NCBI GenBank assembly: GCA_021792045.1
Contig: JAJYVJ010000046.1
Location: forward strand, 1-12,278
Length of the DNA: 12,278 nucleotides
Direction: 5' to 3'
From: Thermoplasmata archaeon
GTDB lineage: Archaea; Thermoplasmatota; Thermoplasmata; Thermoplasmatales; Thermoplasmataceae
Shown here: piece by piece, positions 6,229 to 12,278 of the stretch
How positions within the stretch are numbered: the first letter of the stretch is position 1
Layout: each line of letters begins with the position of its first letter
Made by a program: the position numbers and the translations under genes
The notes under the pieces: model-generated
The model's database searches: none
What the model was told of the DNA's origin: nothing
Seen by the model: the letters and a program-made list of their open reading frames with translations, nothing else

Positions 6229-6776
6229 CAAGCTGTCGTCGCTGCGGCCGAACCCTGACTTATCCGAGAAGCATAAAGCATGGATGTGGCTCTTTCTGTT
6301 ATTACAAGAAGGGATGCCCTCCAGTCAAATATGCCAATAGGAGTCCTATGTTTCAAATAGAAAATCATACACATTATCTGAAGTCAATTACACGCGGTGT
6401 TCTGGTTGGAGTTGCTATAGGAGTTTCATGTGCCGTGGTGCATATGGCGTGCATAGCCGCGGCGTTCATCAAGAAGCATGAACTTATTTTCAAGGGTGCG
6501 AGCATGCTCTATTCGGTAATTAAGAGCAGTCATGAAAATGATGGATATGCAATACCACTAATAAGGGAATTTGGGTCTATTTCATTTAACGAGCTTACCG
6601 ATTCAGAAAGGGACTCGGTATCCCAATTTGTCGGAATAGAATTATCAAATTATGCGGGCAAATATGGCATACCAGAAAGTCTTTCAAAGCCTATTGCCGA
6701 GGAAACTACTAGAAAAGTAATGTCGTCTGGAAGTTCTTTAGCGTTTAACTGGGGTTCTAGCGTGTTAATGAGGTGA
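6225..6776 (+). CDS. zinc-finger membrane protein (CxxC...C...C head, one or two hydrophobic helices)
   Basis: A 183-residue protein. The head SCRRCGRTLTYPRSIKHGCGSFC has Cys at 4, 7, 21 and 25, with a further Cys at 31. This looks like the short treble-clef zinc finger described as DUF6011 (CxxCGRxLtxpxSxxxGxGxxC), known from memory. A hydrophobic stretch at about 57-82 (VLVGVAIGVSCAVVHMACIAAAFI) is a membrane helix. The rest, about 90-183, is soluble, and a SFNELTDSERDSVSQFV segment looks helical. It overlaps the NYN gene by four bases and the acidic-protein gene follows at once, so the three should be made together. A natural reading is that it anchors or recruits the NYN protein, but this is inference. 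I do not recognise the C-terminal domain. Confidence 0.6.
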   Translation: MTSCRRCGRTLTYPRSIKHGCGSFCYYKKGCPPVKYANRSPMFQIENHTHYLKSITRGVLVGVAIGVSCAVVHMACIAAAFIKKHELIFKGASMLYSVIKSSHENDGYAIPLIREFGSISFNELTDSERDSVSQFVGIELSNYAGKYGIPESLSKPIAEETTRKVMSSGSSLAFNWGSSVLMR

Positions 6777-6782
6777 GTGAAT

Positions 6783-7073
6783 ATGGAAAACGATGAAGAA
6801 AAATTTGAGAATTTCCTTGAAAATCTTGCTATTGTTATATTACGTAAGCTTGATTTCTTTAACATATATATGAAAAACCTTGCCGAAGAAGTGGGAGTGG
6901 ACGAGGCAAGCAGAGTTGAACCGGAGATATTGAAAATTCTATCTTCAATGGATCCCATTTTTTTCCTGGCAAAGAGAGAATTAGATATGGGAAGGATTAT
7001 GGTTTCAACAGAACTTAGGGATATCGAAAGACAAAAAATAGGTGAAGTGATAGCAGAATCACTTCGTCTTTAG
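6783..7073 (+). CDS. small acidic protein, third gene of the NYN operon
   Basis: A 96-residue acidic, mostly helical protein from ATG 6783 (MENDEEKFENFLENLAIVIL). A GTG at 6777, immediately after the previous stop, would add two residues. I prefer the ATG because GAGGTGA (6770-6776), which includes the preceding stop codon, stands six bases before it as a Shine-Dalgarno site. There is no family I recognise, no signal peptide and no Cys. Alternating hydrophobic and acidic residues suggest amphipathic helices that could pack against a partner. Tight coupling to the zinc-finger membrane gene suggests a shared complex. It could be an inhibitor or antitoxin-like partner of the nuclease, but nothing in the sequence proves that. 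Confidence 0.6.
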   Translation: MENDEEKFENFLENLAIVILRKLDFFNIYMKNLAEEVGVDEASRVEPEILKILSSMDPIFFLAKRELDMGRIMVSTELRDIERQKIGEVIAESLRL

Positions 7074-7081
7074 TCTTTGCA

Positions 7082-7089
7082 TTTTTTTT
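7082..7089 (+). terminator. T-run terminator of the NYN operon
   Basis: Eight T residues begin nine bases after the stop codon at 7073. Archaeal termination often needs only such a run, without a hairpin. Confidence 0.5.
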
Positions 7090-7096
7090 AAGTCCT

Positions 7097-7537
7097 TTAA
7101 AATTTATTCTTCTTCTGCTCCTTCTTTGCTTTCTTTGATCTGATTGCTTCTGTTATCCATGGCAGACTTATATTCCCTGCATTTAGAGTTTTTGGAATCA
7201 GAGCTCTGGTCGTTTGGGGTTCTGGAATGCCTATTTCCGTTTACCCGTAGAGTCACATCTAAATATTTAACGTGCCTTTAGGCTTTAAGCTTTGCATCTT
7301 TGTTAAATTCTGCCATTTTACAAGTTCAAGGCCTATCTTGGTCTAATTTACGAGTAGACAGAATCGGGAAAGAAGAAAAGAGGTAACGCTCTTCTTTTCC
7401 TCAGGGGAATTTAAATCCTCCTTAGTGAAAAAGTCAAGCGGGATCCCCCGCAGGAATAATTCCCGCACAAAGACCGAGGCTGATGTGATCAATGATCTTA
7501 ATCTTCTCATAAGGGATCGGTCAATTACTTGAACCAC
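7097..7537 (-). pseudogene. unidentified gene relic with four internal stops in one frame
   Basis: One minus-strand frame reads as protein-like blocks separated by stops. From about 7537: VQVIDRSLMRRLRSLI and IPLDFFTKEDLNSPEEKK, TAG at 7345; then KIGLELVKWQNLTKMQSLK; then three stops within about 35 bases, the last at 7243; then GIPEPQTTRALIPKTLNAGN and LPWITEAIRSKKAKKEQKK to TAA at 7099-7097. Charge pattern, lysine-rich C-terminus and a shared frame over 440 bases suggest a decayed gene rather than chance, but I do not recognise it. It faces the NYN operon tail to tail. The upper 64-codon open part alone is too weak to call a live gene. Confidence 0.3.
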
Positions 7538-7734
7538 AGTCTTGCATCAAGAATTTACTCAGGTCTTTGGAACTTCGTCTTTTTTATGGTAACCCCAGTT
7601 CTTGAGGTATCACCACAAACTGAGTCATCTTTTAGTTTATTACAATAGACTCCGATCCTAGGGTCTCCTGCTGCTTGATGGCAGATTTAGGAATCCCTGC
7701 TCTGTGTACCCTCGGTGAAGTTCTCCTGCAAGCA
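7538..7734 (-). pseudogene. possible TnpB C-terminal tail remnant (IS200/IS605-like)
   Basis: Two overlapping minus-strand frames look protein-like: MLAGELHRGYTEQGFLNLP from about 7736, and then GDPRIGVYCNKLKDDSVCGD followed by TSRTGVTIKKTKFQRPE ending at TAA near 7556. The sequence (S)VCGDTS...KKxxFQRPE resembles the variable tails that follow the last zinc-ribbon of archaeal TnpB proteins, in my memory. The zinc-ribbon itself and the RuvC motifs are absent, so this can only be an end fragment with one frameshift. An inverted eight-base repeat, CTAGGGTC near 7660 and GACCCTAG near 7775, flanks part of it. The identification is tentative. Confidence 0.22.
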
Positions 7735-8325
7735 TTATGCAAAAAACCGCAAGCACTGTTTGTGGGGGGGGCCGGACCCTAGTCTCGTATGCAAAGGTAA
7801 AAGTATTTTCTTTTTGTTGCTGAAGTTTTCCAAGAAACTTTTGAAGTAAGCCGTCAAACCTTCCTCTTCTTTCTTTCCAGTTCCATTCCTGTATACATGC
7901 ATGATACCATATCGATAGTGCGCCTGATCCACAATAAATAGGTCTAGTTTGTTAAGGTCTTGCACAACGTTAGGAAACGCTTTTACTACCGAGAATGGTT
8001 TTACCTCATTTATCGTAAGATTCGATGCCATAGATTTAGGGCGATGAGCCAGAAAATCCGGACTTCTATTGACTTGAATAATTTCGTGAGTCCCTTTCGG
8101 GGGCTCCCCATTGATCGAGTACTCGTATCTATCTCCAAATATGTTCCTCATCTGGTGATACAATTCATAACAATACACCCGCTCAGTGTATTTTAGAATA
8201 TCCCATCCTGTTGATTCAAGGCCATATATTCTAAGTTAATCCTCCTGACTGAGTTGCCAAAACCTTCCAGAAGATAATTGAAGTATCGGTCCAAATCAGA
8301 CCCCTTATTCTACATAAAGGGGGAC
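7735..8325 (-). pseudogene. PD-(D/E)XK nuclease-like gene, larger 3' fragment, frameshifted
   Basis: The open part from GTG 8178 encodes 147 residues: YCYELYHQMRNIF at the start, SPDFLAH (39-45) and NLTINEVKPF (53-62), then LNKLDLFIVDQ. PD at 40-41 and E-V-K at 58-60 form a PD-(D/E)XK active-site pattern. The natural protein starts further upstream. A second frame gives KGSDLDRYFNYLLEGFGN and then RRINLEYMALNQQDGIF up to TAA 8195-8193, where the first frame takes over with KYTERVYCYELYHQ; the join needs one small indel. A TAG also interrupts at 8312-8310. The C-terminus after about residue 118 (LPLHTRLGSGPP, encoded across an eight-G run) looks foreign. The IS110-type element adjoins at 8325. 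The gene is clearly dead. In life it was probably a nuclease of an unknown defence or modification-linked family. Confidence 0.55.
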
Positions 8326-8362
8326 TGTCATCAAAAGTGTTAACAGTTGTCATTAACAGTAT

Positions 8363-9510
8363 TCACTTCTTTGAAAAAAGTTGATCTGTCTTATGCTGAT
8401 CTCTCTTCTTCATAAATATTTTTTCCAACTCTTCAAGATCTTTGAGTCTTCTTGGGTTCTTTGCCCTCATTGACATGACCTTCATCTTTCTCTCGGTGAG
8501 AGAATCAATGTTATCCTCGAACTCAATATTCCTTGTGAGCATTACATATATGCACTCCAGAAGGATCCTTGCAATTGCAACTATTGCACGGTTCTTTCCA
8601 AGTCTTCTTACAATGCTGAGGTACTTTGCCTTCATTCTCTTTGAATATCTTATGATTATATGGGCAGCAGTCACAAGGATGAATCTCAGCATGGATGAGC
8701 CATGCTTTGTTATGTGTCCTTTGATGTCATAGTTTCCAGACTGATCCTGCCTTGGCACCAGGCCGGCATAAGCTGCAAGTTTCTCCTTTGTTGGAAATCT
8801 GGTCACATCATCTATCTCTGACAATATGGCAGATGCTGAATACAGGTCTATAGCAAGGATTGTCATTAGCAACCTCACGGAAGTATTTCCCTTACATGCT
8901 ACAGCCATCTGATCCTCAATGATTCTTTCTCTTTCTTTAAGATCAGATATCCTTTCTATGAGATCTGAGAGAACAATTCTATCCATGGCAGGGAGCTTTG
9001 AGGATTCCTCCAGGATGGATCTTATGCCTCTCCTTCCAAATATGTCTGTTGCATGTATGATGATTCCATGTCCAGTCAGGATCGAATGAACCCTATTCTT
9101 CAACATGTTCATCTCTTCTCCAATCGATTTCCTGTACCTTACAATGGATCTGAGAGCATCTGAGAACTTTGAGGGGAGATGTACTTCTGGCAATTCCTTA
9201 AGTCTCAGAAGCCTTGCAAGCTTGTATGAATCCTCCTTATCGTTCTTCTTTGCTGTCATGAATATTAGCGAAAGCTTTGATGGATCTGCCAGATGCACTG
9301 AGAAACCCATGTCCCTTAACTTTCTTGCAATATATTTTCCCGATGTTGATACCTCAAGTGCAATCTCAGGTTTCAGATCCAGGTATCTGGATTTAAATGC
9401 ATTCAATGCACTCTGTGCTTTTTGATATCATAGCTTTCACAAACATTTCCTTCTTCATCCATTATTGTAACATATACGCTACTTTTTGTATATTCAAAAC
9501 AATATAGATT
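8363..9510 (-). pseudogene. IS110-family DEDD recombinase (transposase) with damaged 5' end
   Basis: The main frame from TTG 9406 encodes 347 residues. The RuvC-like domain keeps E18 (ALEVSTSGKYI) and D56/D59 (KKNDKEDSYKLARLL). The Tnp20 domain has DDVTRFPTKEKLAAYAGLVP (199-218), the SG motif at 223-224, whose Ser is the likely nucleophile, and ITKHGSSMLRF. The first RuvC strand with its Asp is missing from this frame. It is found in another frame upstream as KSSVYVTIMDEEGNVCESYDI; the two join by a -1 shift at the A5 run (9423-9419). That upstream frame has no start codon and reads YCFEYTKSS where the family has about GxDxHKSS. A strong AAGGAGGTGG (9524-9515) remains from the original ribosome-binding site. 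It is most likely an inactive copy; basecalling error in the A-runs is the alternative. Confidence 0.8.
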
Positions 9511-9514
9511 CTAA

Positions 9515-9524
9515 CCACCTCCTT
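9515..9524 (-). promoter_or_regulatory. Shine-Dalgarno of the IS110 recombinase (orphaned)
   Basis: AAGGAGGTGG on the minus strand. The expected ATG about six bases downstream is absent: the codon there reads ATC in one frame, and the recombinase frame has TAG at 9513-9511. This marks the ancestral start of the recombinase gene. Confidence 0.6.
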
Positions 9525-9535
9525 GATTGTACATA

Positions 9536-9690
9536 GGCTATCAAAGTCGGAGACATTTCGACAGCCTTCTATTCACCCTTGTTTCATGGTACAATGAAGA
9601 GACGAAGGGCAGCCAATCTGTACGCGACCTCATGGGTCAGGGACAAGGACGGTTGCCACTCTGACTCTCACGCTTGCACCGTCATGCAGG
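9536..9690 (-). ncRNA. candidate IS110 bridge RNA (three consecutive hairpins)
   Basis: The noncoding 5' end of the element folds on the recombinase sense strand into three hairpins, in 5' to 3' order. First, 9690-9628: CCT(g)CATG with CATGAGG, a 17-base one-sided internal loop, GTCAG with CTGAC, and GGCAA with TTG(t)CC around a CCGTCC loop. Second, 9609-9576: CCCTT with AAGGG, an asymmetric internal loop, and TTCAT with ATGAA. Third, 9566-9536: a ten-pair stem GGCTGTCGAA with TTTGATAGCC. Two of the ten pairs in the third are G-U and would be A-C mismatches on the other strand, which supports transcription in this direction. Known IS110 elements encode a bridge RNA here whose internal loops pair with donor and target DNA. 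The guide bases have not been assigned. Confidence 0.5.
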
Positions 9691-9693
9691 CCT

Positions 9694-9714
9694 GGACAGA
9701 ATAACTTTTTTCAT
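9694..9714 (-). pseudogene. start codon and first codons of the split nuclease-like gene
   Basis: ATG at 9714 begins MKKVILS, followed by the IS110 junction. Skipping the element (shared GTCC) continues in frame as PFM, a stop, then NKGSDLDRYFNYLLEG of the 3' fragment. The start is 19 bases beyond the 3' end of tRNA-Val, and an A/T-rich TTAAAATATT stands between them. The in-frame match alone has a one-in-three chance, so this is supporting rather than decisive evidence. Confidence 0.4.
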
Positions 9715-9733
9715 GATATCTTAATATTTTAAA

Positions 9734-9806
9734 TGGGCTTGGCCGGATTTGAACCGGCGGCCTTCGCTGTGTGAGAGCGATGTCATAACCGCTAGACCAC
9801 AAGCCC
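9734..9806 (-). tRNA. tRNA-Val (anticodon CAC)
   Basis: A 73-base cloverleaf read on the minus strand. The acceptor stem GGGCTTG pairs with CAAGCCC and the discriminator is A. The D arm has GTC/GAC. The anticodon stem TCGCT/AGCGA holds the loop CTCACAC, giving anticodon CAC (Val, GTG codons). The T arm is GCCGG-TTCAAAT-CCGGC. No CCA is encoded. It sits at the boundary between the core genes to the right and the decayed, element-rich DNA to the left, a common place for foreign DNA. Confidence 0.95.
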
Positions 9807-10319
9807 ATAATTCGGTATGATAAATATGATTTATTTGTTTGGTCACCTTTAATAAATAATACTTATCTCCATATGTCAAAGTTCTTTTCTGATTAGGCTT
9901 CAGGGAAAAAATGCACACTTCTCCCATTCTACAATAGCAAAAGGCTGCACTTATAGGTATATAACGTAAATAGAAGTCGTATAAAATAGAGATTAAATGC
10001 GATATACGAAACCGTTTAAGGTGCATGGCACTGAAATTGGCGGTGAAGGGACTAAGTCATTTTTCATATTGTGTACGAAGTTATTATTGTAATTATGTTC
10101 CGAAACTTATATGATTTTTACTACTTTATGCAGCACAATTGAAAGAACACATATAACTAACTGCTATAGGAATTGCATTTAAACTTTACAATTCCTTGAG
10201 CGAATATCGCTTGAGAATTTTATACGAAAGCCCCTTTGCTTACGAGAGTTTGGATATTAAACTTCTGATCTCAGTTGAAAAATCTGCCTGAACTTCCCCT
10301 TGCAAACCAGAATTTTGTA
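9807..10319. other. intergenic region between the two tRNA genes
   Basis: About 510 bases without a supportable gene. A minus-strand frame spanning 9721-10026 reads through tRNA-Val and has no protein-like features, so I leave it out. ATAAATATGATTTATT (9820-9835) is the likely tRNA-Val promoter on the minus strand. A short palindromic stretch, GAGCGA-ATA-TCGCTT near 10199-10213, may form a small hairpin. Otherwise the sequence is plain A/T-rich spacer. Confidence 0.5.
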
Positions 10320-10391
10320 TGCGGAAGCCGGGATTTGAACCCGGGTTAAGGGCTTGGGAAGCCCCTGTGATAACCGCTACACTACTTCCGC
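10320..10391 (-). tRNA. tRNA-Gly (anticodon CCC)
   Basis: A 72-base cloverleaf on the minus strand. The acceptor stem GCGGAAG pairs with CTTCCGC and the discriminator is A. The D arm is GTG/CAC. The anticodon stem GGGGC/GCCCT (one G-U pair) holds the loop TTCCCAA, giving anticodon CCC (Gly, GGG codons). The T arm is CCGGG-TTCAAAT-CCCGG. No CCA is encoded. It begins 23 bases after the glutamate dehydrogenase stop, just beyond a run of eight T residues. Confidence 0.95.
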
Positions 10392-10396
10392 TAAAT

Positions 10397-10404
10397 AAAA
10401 AAAA
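10397..10404 (-). terminator. T-run terminator after glutamate dehydrogenase
   Basis: Eight T residues on the minus strand, 10 bases after the stop codon, followed by ATTTA and the tRNA-Gly gene. The run probably ends the dehydrogenase transcript, and the A/T-rich block may also be part of the tRNA promoter. Confidence 0.45.
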
Positions 10405-10414
10405 TGAGGAGTAC

Positions 10415-11665
10415 TCAGTACCAACCTCTTAACTTCATAGCGTCCGCTACTCTCTTTACAGATATTGTATACGCCGCGGTTCTTGGATCCACTTTCAACT
10501 TTTCAGAAGCATCCAGCACGTCCTTCGCTGCCTTGGTCATCTTTTTGTCGAGTTTGGCATAGACATCATCTATGTCCCAGTAGTCGCCAGTCTGGTTCTG
10601 AACCCATTCGAAGTACGAAACAGTCACTCCGCCTGAGTTGGAAAGAAAGTCAGGAAGTACAAGTACTTTGTTTTTGTAGAATATTTCATCTGCATCTGGC
10701 GTTGTTGGTCCATTAGCGAGTTCAAGGACTATTTTTGCCTTAACCTTTGACGCGTTTTTGGAAGTTAACTGGTTTTCGATTGCAGCCGGTATCAGAACAT
10801 CAACCTTAAGTTCAAGCAGTTCCTGGTTTGTAATATTCTTAGCCTTTGGGAAGTTCTGCACAGAACCTGTCTTTTTCTTGTGCTCCATGAGTTTATTATA
10901 ATCAAGACCGCTCTCAAGGTAAATCCCGCCTTTTGTGTCTGATACTGCTACTACCTTGGACTTGAAATGCTCCTGAACAAGCTTAACTGCAAACTGTCCT
11001 GCGTTTCCGAAACCCTGAATCGCAACTGTTGCCTTTGATAAATCGAGTCCCTTTCTTCTGGCAGCCTCTTTGAGAACATACATTCCACCTTTTGCTGTAG
11101 CGTCTCCTCTGCCAAGTGAACCACCAACTTCAAGAGGTTTTCCAGTAATCACGCCTGGCTGTGCCTTTCTTGTTATATTCTCGAACTCGTCCATCATCCA
11201 CGCCATGATCTGCGGAGTTGTGTAGACATCAGGTGCCGGGATATCCACTTCCGGACCGATAAACTCACCAATGGCCCGCACATATCCGCGACTCAATCTC
11301 TCCAGTTCTCCGGCGCTCATTTTCTTAGGATCGCATATGACTCCGCCTTTTGCTCCTCCAAGTGGTATGTCAACAACTGCTGTCTTCCAAGTCATCCAAG
11401 CTGCCAGCGCCTTTACCGTGGATAGGCTCTCTTCTGGATGGAATCTTATTCCGCCTTTGACCGGCCCTCTTGCGTTATTGTAATGAACCCTGAATCCAGT
11501 GAACACTTTAGTTTGCCCGTTATCCATTTTTACCGGTATCCTCACCTGGAGAATCTCCTTCGGCTCTTTCAGAATCTCAAGTGCCTCTTTATCCAGTTTA
11601 ATTACCTTTGCTGCCTTTTCTAGCTGTTTCACCGCTATATCAAACGGATCTAAATCTTCTGCCAT
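10415..11665 (-). CDS. gdhA: glutamate dehydrogenase, NAD(P)-dependent
   Basis: A 416-residue Glu/Leu/Phe/Val-type dehydrogenase of normal archaeal length. It interconverts glutamate and 2-oxoglutarate plus ammonia in the cytoplasm, linking nitrogen assimilation with the citric-acid cycle. Visible features: substrate-binding KGGIRFHP (70-77), catalytic lysine K106 in [18 protein letters not shown] with D146, the Rossmann dinucleotide motif GFGNAG (218-223), and [17 protein letters not shown] towards the C-terminus. An acidic VSD after the second beta strand suggests NAD can be accepted, but cofactor preference cannot be fixed by eye. The start ATG at 11665 follows AGGATGA at ribosome-binding distance, and a TATA-like ATAAATAAAG lies about 30-40 bases upstream. 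It is a single-gene transcript ended by a T run. Confidence 0.95.
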   Translation of the reverse strand: MAEDLDPFDIAVKQLEKAAKVIKLDKEALEILKEPKEILQVRIPVKMDNGQTKVFTGFRVHYNNARGPVKGGIRFHPEESLSTVKALAAWMTWKTAVVDIPLGGAKGGVICDPKKMSAGELERLSRGYVRAIGEFIGPEVDIPAPDVYTTPQIMAWMMDEFENITRKAQPGVITGKPLEVGGSLGRGDATAKGGMYVLKEAARRKGLDLSKATVAIQGFGNAGQFAVKLVQEHFKSKVVAVSDTKGGIYLESGLDYNKLMEHKKKTGSVQNFPKAKNITNQELLELKVDVLIPAAIENQLTSKNASKVKAKIVLELANGPTTPDADEIFYKNKVLVLPDFLSNSGGVTVSYFEWVQNQTGDYWDIDDVYAKLDKKMTKAAKDVLDASEKLKVDPRTAAYTISVKRVADAMKLRGWY

Positions 11666-11691
11666 TTTTTCATCCTGCCCAGTGGGCTACC

Positions 11692-11703
11692 CTTTATTTA
11701 TCT
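11692..11703 (-). promoter_or_regulatory. TATA-like box of the glutamate dehydrogenase gene
   Basis: GATAAATAAAGG on the minus strand, about 28-38 bases before the ATG. Transcription would start about 10-15 bases before the ATG, leaving a short leader that contains the AGGATGA ribosome-binding site, unlike the leaderless genes elsewhere in the window. Confidence 0.4.
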
Positions 11704-11803
11704 GAACTACATTAAATTTACAGCTAATTTTTTAAAAAATATTATAAAAAAGGTAGATAGTGGTTCCCGCAATAAATTGTTATAACCTATTTTCTGCGGT
11801 AAA

Positions 11804-12268
11804 TTATATTTTTATTCCAGAGCTATTCTGATAGTTTCCAGAACGTTGATCATATGTCTTCTCGACACTTTGGTCCATAATGTTGAACACAATCTGGGCT
11901 ATCCTGTCTCCTTTCTTGAACTGAATTGAGTTATTTGATGAATTATAGAACGAAAGTGTGAGATTACCATGAAAACCGGCATCAACGTAACCAAAAGATC
12001 CAATAATGCCACGTCTTGCATATGATGATCGGATCCAGATTGAAGCTGAAATATGCGGCGGCAGCTCAATACGTTCCAAAGACGAAACAAGAAAGCCGGT
12101 CTTTGGGGGAATCAAGATATCCTCACAATCCTTTCCTCCTTCGAGCCTGGCTATCGCAATTCTTAGATCATAGCCATTTGGAGTTATCCCTTTCCTGTCC
12201 ACATCTCCAGTAAGGAGGCTGCCAGATTCTATCATAGAGATTATTGAACTATCGCTCAAAACTGACAT
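11804..12268 (-). CDS. dcd: dCTP deaminase / dUTPase-family protein
   Basis: A 154-residue protein of the trimeric dUTPase/dCTP-deaminase fold, which supplies dUMP precursors for dTMP synthesis and keeps dUTP low. Visible motifs: TPNGYDLRI (29-37), the phosphate-binding RSSYARRG (80-87), VDAGFHGNLTLSFYN (95-109), the GDRIAQIVF strand (120-128) and the C-terminal lid YDQRSGNYQNSSGI. The catalytic Glu of classical deaminases (TLEF/TLEI) is Ser106 here. I recall a related short archaeal protein from Pyrococcus with Met at this site, so this may be a subgroup with different activity. The ATG at 12268 gives the expected N-terminus MSVLSDSSI; an ATG at 12275 is out of frame. Only 10 bases of leader are in the window. 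Confidence 0.85.
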   Translation of the reverse strand: MSVLSDSSIISMIESGSLLTGDVDRKGITPNGYDLRIAIARLEGGKDCEDILIPPKTGFLVSSLERIELPPHISASIWIRSSYARRGIIGSFGYVDAGFHGNLTLSFYNSSNNSIQFKKGDRIAQIVFNIMDQSVEKTYDQRSGNYQNSSGIKI

Positions 12269-12278
12269 ATTTCATGAT

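Larger units (their letters stand above)
8322..9697 (-). mobile_element. IS110-family-like element, about 1.37 kb
   Basis: The element is defined by an IS110-type DEDD recombinase gene and by a split host gene. On the minus strand, GTCC occurs at both junctions (9697-9694 and 8325-8322). Joining the flanks there gives ATG AAA AAA GTT ATT CTG TCC CCC TTT ATG..., which runs in frame into the nuclease-like fragment. The length fits the family. As in IS110 elements there are no long terminal inverted repeats and no target duplication beyond the shared core. The long noncoding side (about 185 bases) lies upstream of the recombinase and only about 40 bases lie downstream, the layout of the IS110 subgroup rather than IS1111. 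The exact edges rest on the in-frame reconstruction. Confidence 0.65.

Noticed and set aside
7361..7410. Imperfect inverted repeat GAAGAAAAGAG/CTCTTCTTTT as a terminator hairpin
   Set aside because: It is purine/pyrimidine-biased low-complexity DNA with mismatches, inside a gene relic, and has no T run following.
9419..9423. Programmed -1 frameshift site in the IS110 recombinase
   Set aside because: The site is C-AAA-AAG, a poor slippery heptamer, the upstream frame has no start codon, and IS110 elements are not known to use frameshifting. Decay or a basecalling error is simpler.
9721..10026. Minus-strand 101-residue reading frame
   Set aside because: It reads straight through the tRNA-Val gene and its sequence has no protein-like pattern.
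10465..10716. Plus-strand frames across glutamate dehydrogenase and dCTP deaminase
   Set aside because: They are antisense shadows of strongly conserved genes and have no independent support.
1..12278. CRISPR array, rRNA genes or prophage structural genes
   Set aside because: I saw no regularly spaced repeats, no rRNA-like sequence and no virion-type genes in the window.

Overview
The window looks archaeal, most likely from the order Thermoplasmatales. It is AT-rich. Several genes have a TATA-like box about 20-30 bases before the start codon and little or no leader. Neither tRNA gene encodes its 3' CCA. The glutamate dehydrogenase and short dCTP-deaminase-like protein are archaeal in type. 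This assignment is inference from style, not from a marker gene.

Layout. The left edge holds the first codons of a GNAT acetyltransferase (minus). Next come a divergent tryptophan-2,3-dioxygenase-like gene (minus) and a beta-class DNA methyltransferase with an extra N-terminal domain and no visible restriction partner (minus). An IS5-type element (2691-3816) with clear terminal repeats carries a transposase interrupted by a late TAG. Right of it lie a decayed small conserved gene, a zinc-ribbon ORF that has lost two cysteines, and a winged-helix regulator. At 4707-7073 a two-helix membrane protein (minus) diverges from a three-gene operon (plus): a NYN/LabA-type nuclease, a zinc-finger membrane protein overlapping it by 4 bases, and a small acidic protein.

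From 7074 to 9714 the DNA is a graveyard: a multi-stop gene relic, a possible TnpB-tail remnant, and a PD-(D/E)XK-nuclease-like gene split by an IS110-family element (8322-9697). Joining the flanks at a shared GTCC restores the reading frame between the start (9714, just after tRNA-Val) and the rest of the gene. The long 5' noncoding end of the IS110 element folds, on the recombinase sense strand, into three consecutive hairpins and is a good bridge-RNA candidate. The recombinase itself has lost its start and first RuvC-like acidic residue through frameshift damage.

The right part is ordinary core genome, all on the minus strand: tRNA-Val(CAC), tRNA-Gly(CCC), glutamate dehydrogenase and a dCTP-deaminase-family protein. 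The tRNA-Val gene marks the border between core and accessory DNA. The best leads for something new are the NYN/zinc-finger/acidic operon with its divergent membrane gene, the TDO-like enzyme lacking the distal histidine, and the IS110 guide-RNA candidate.
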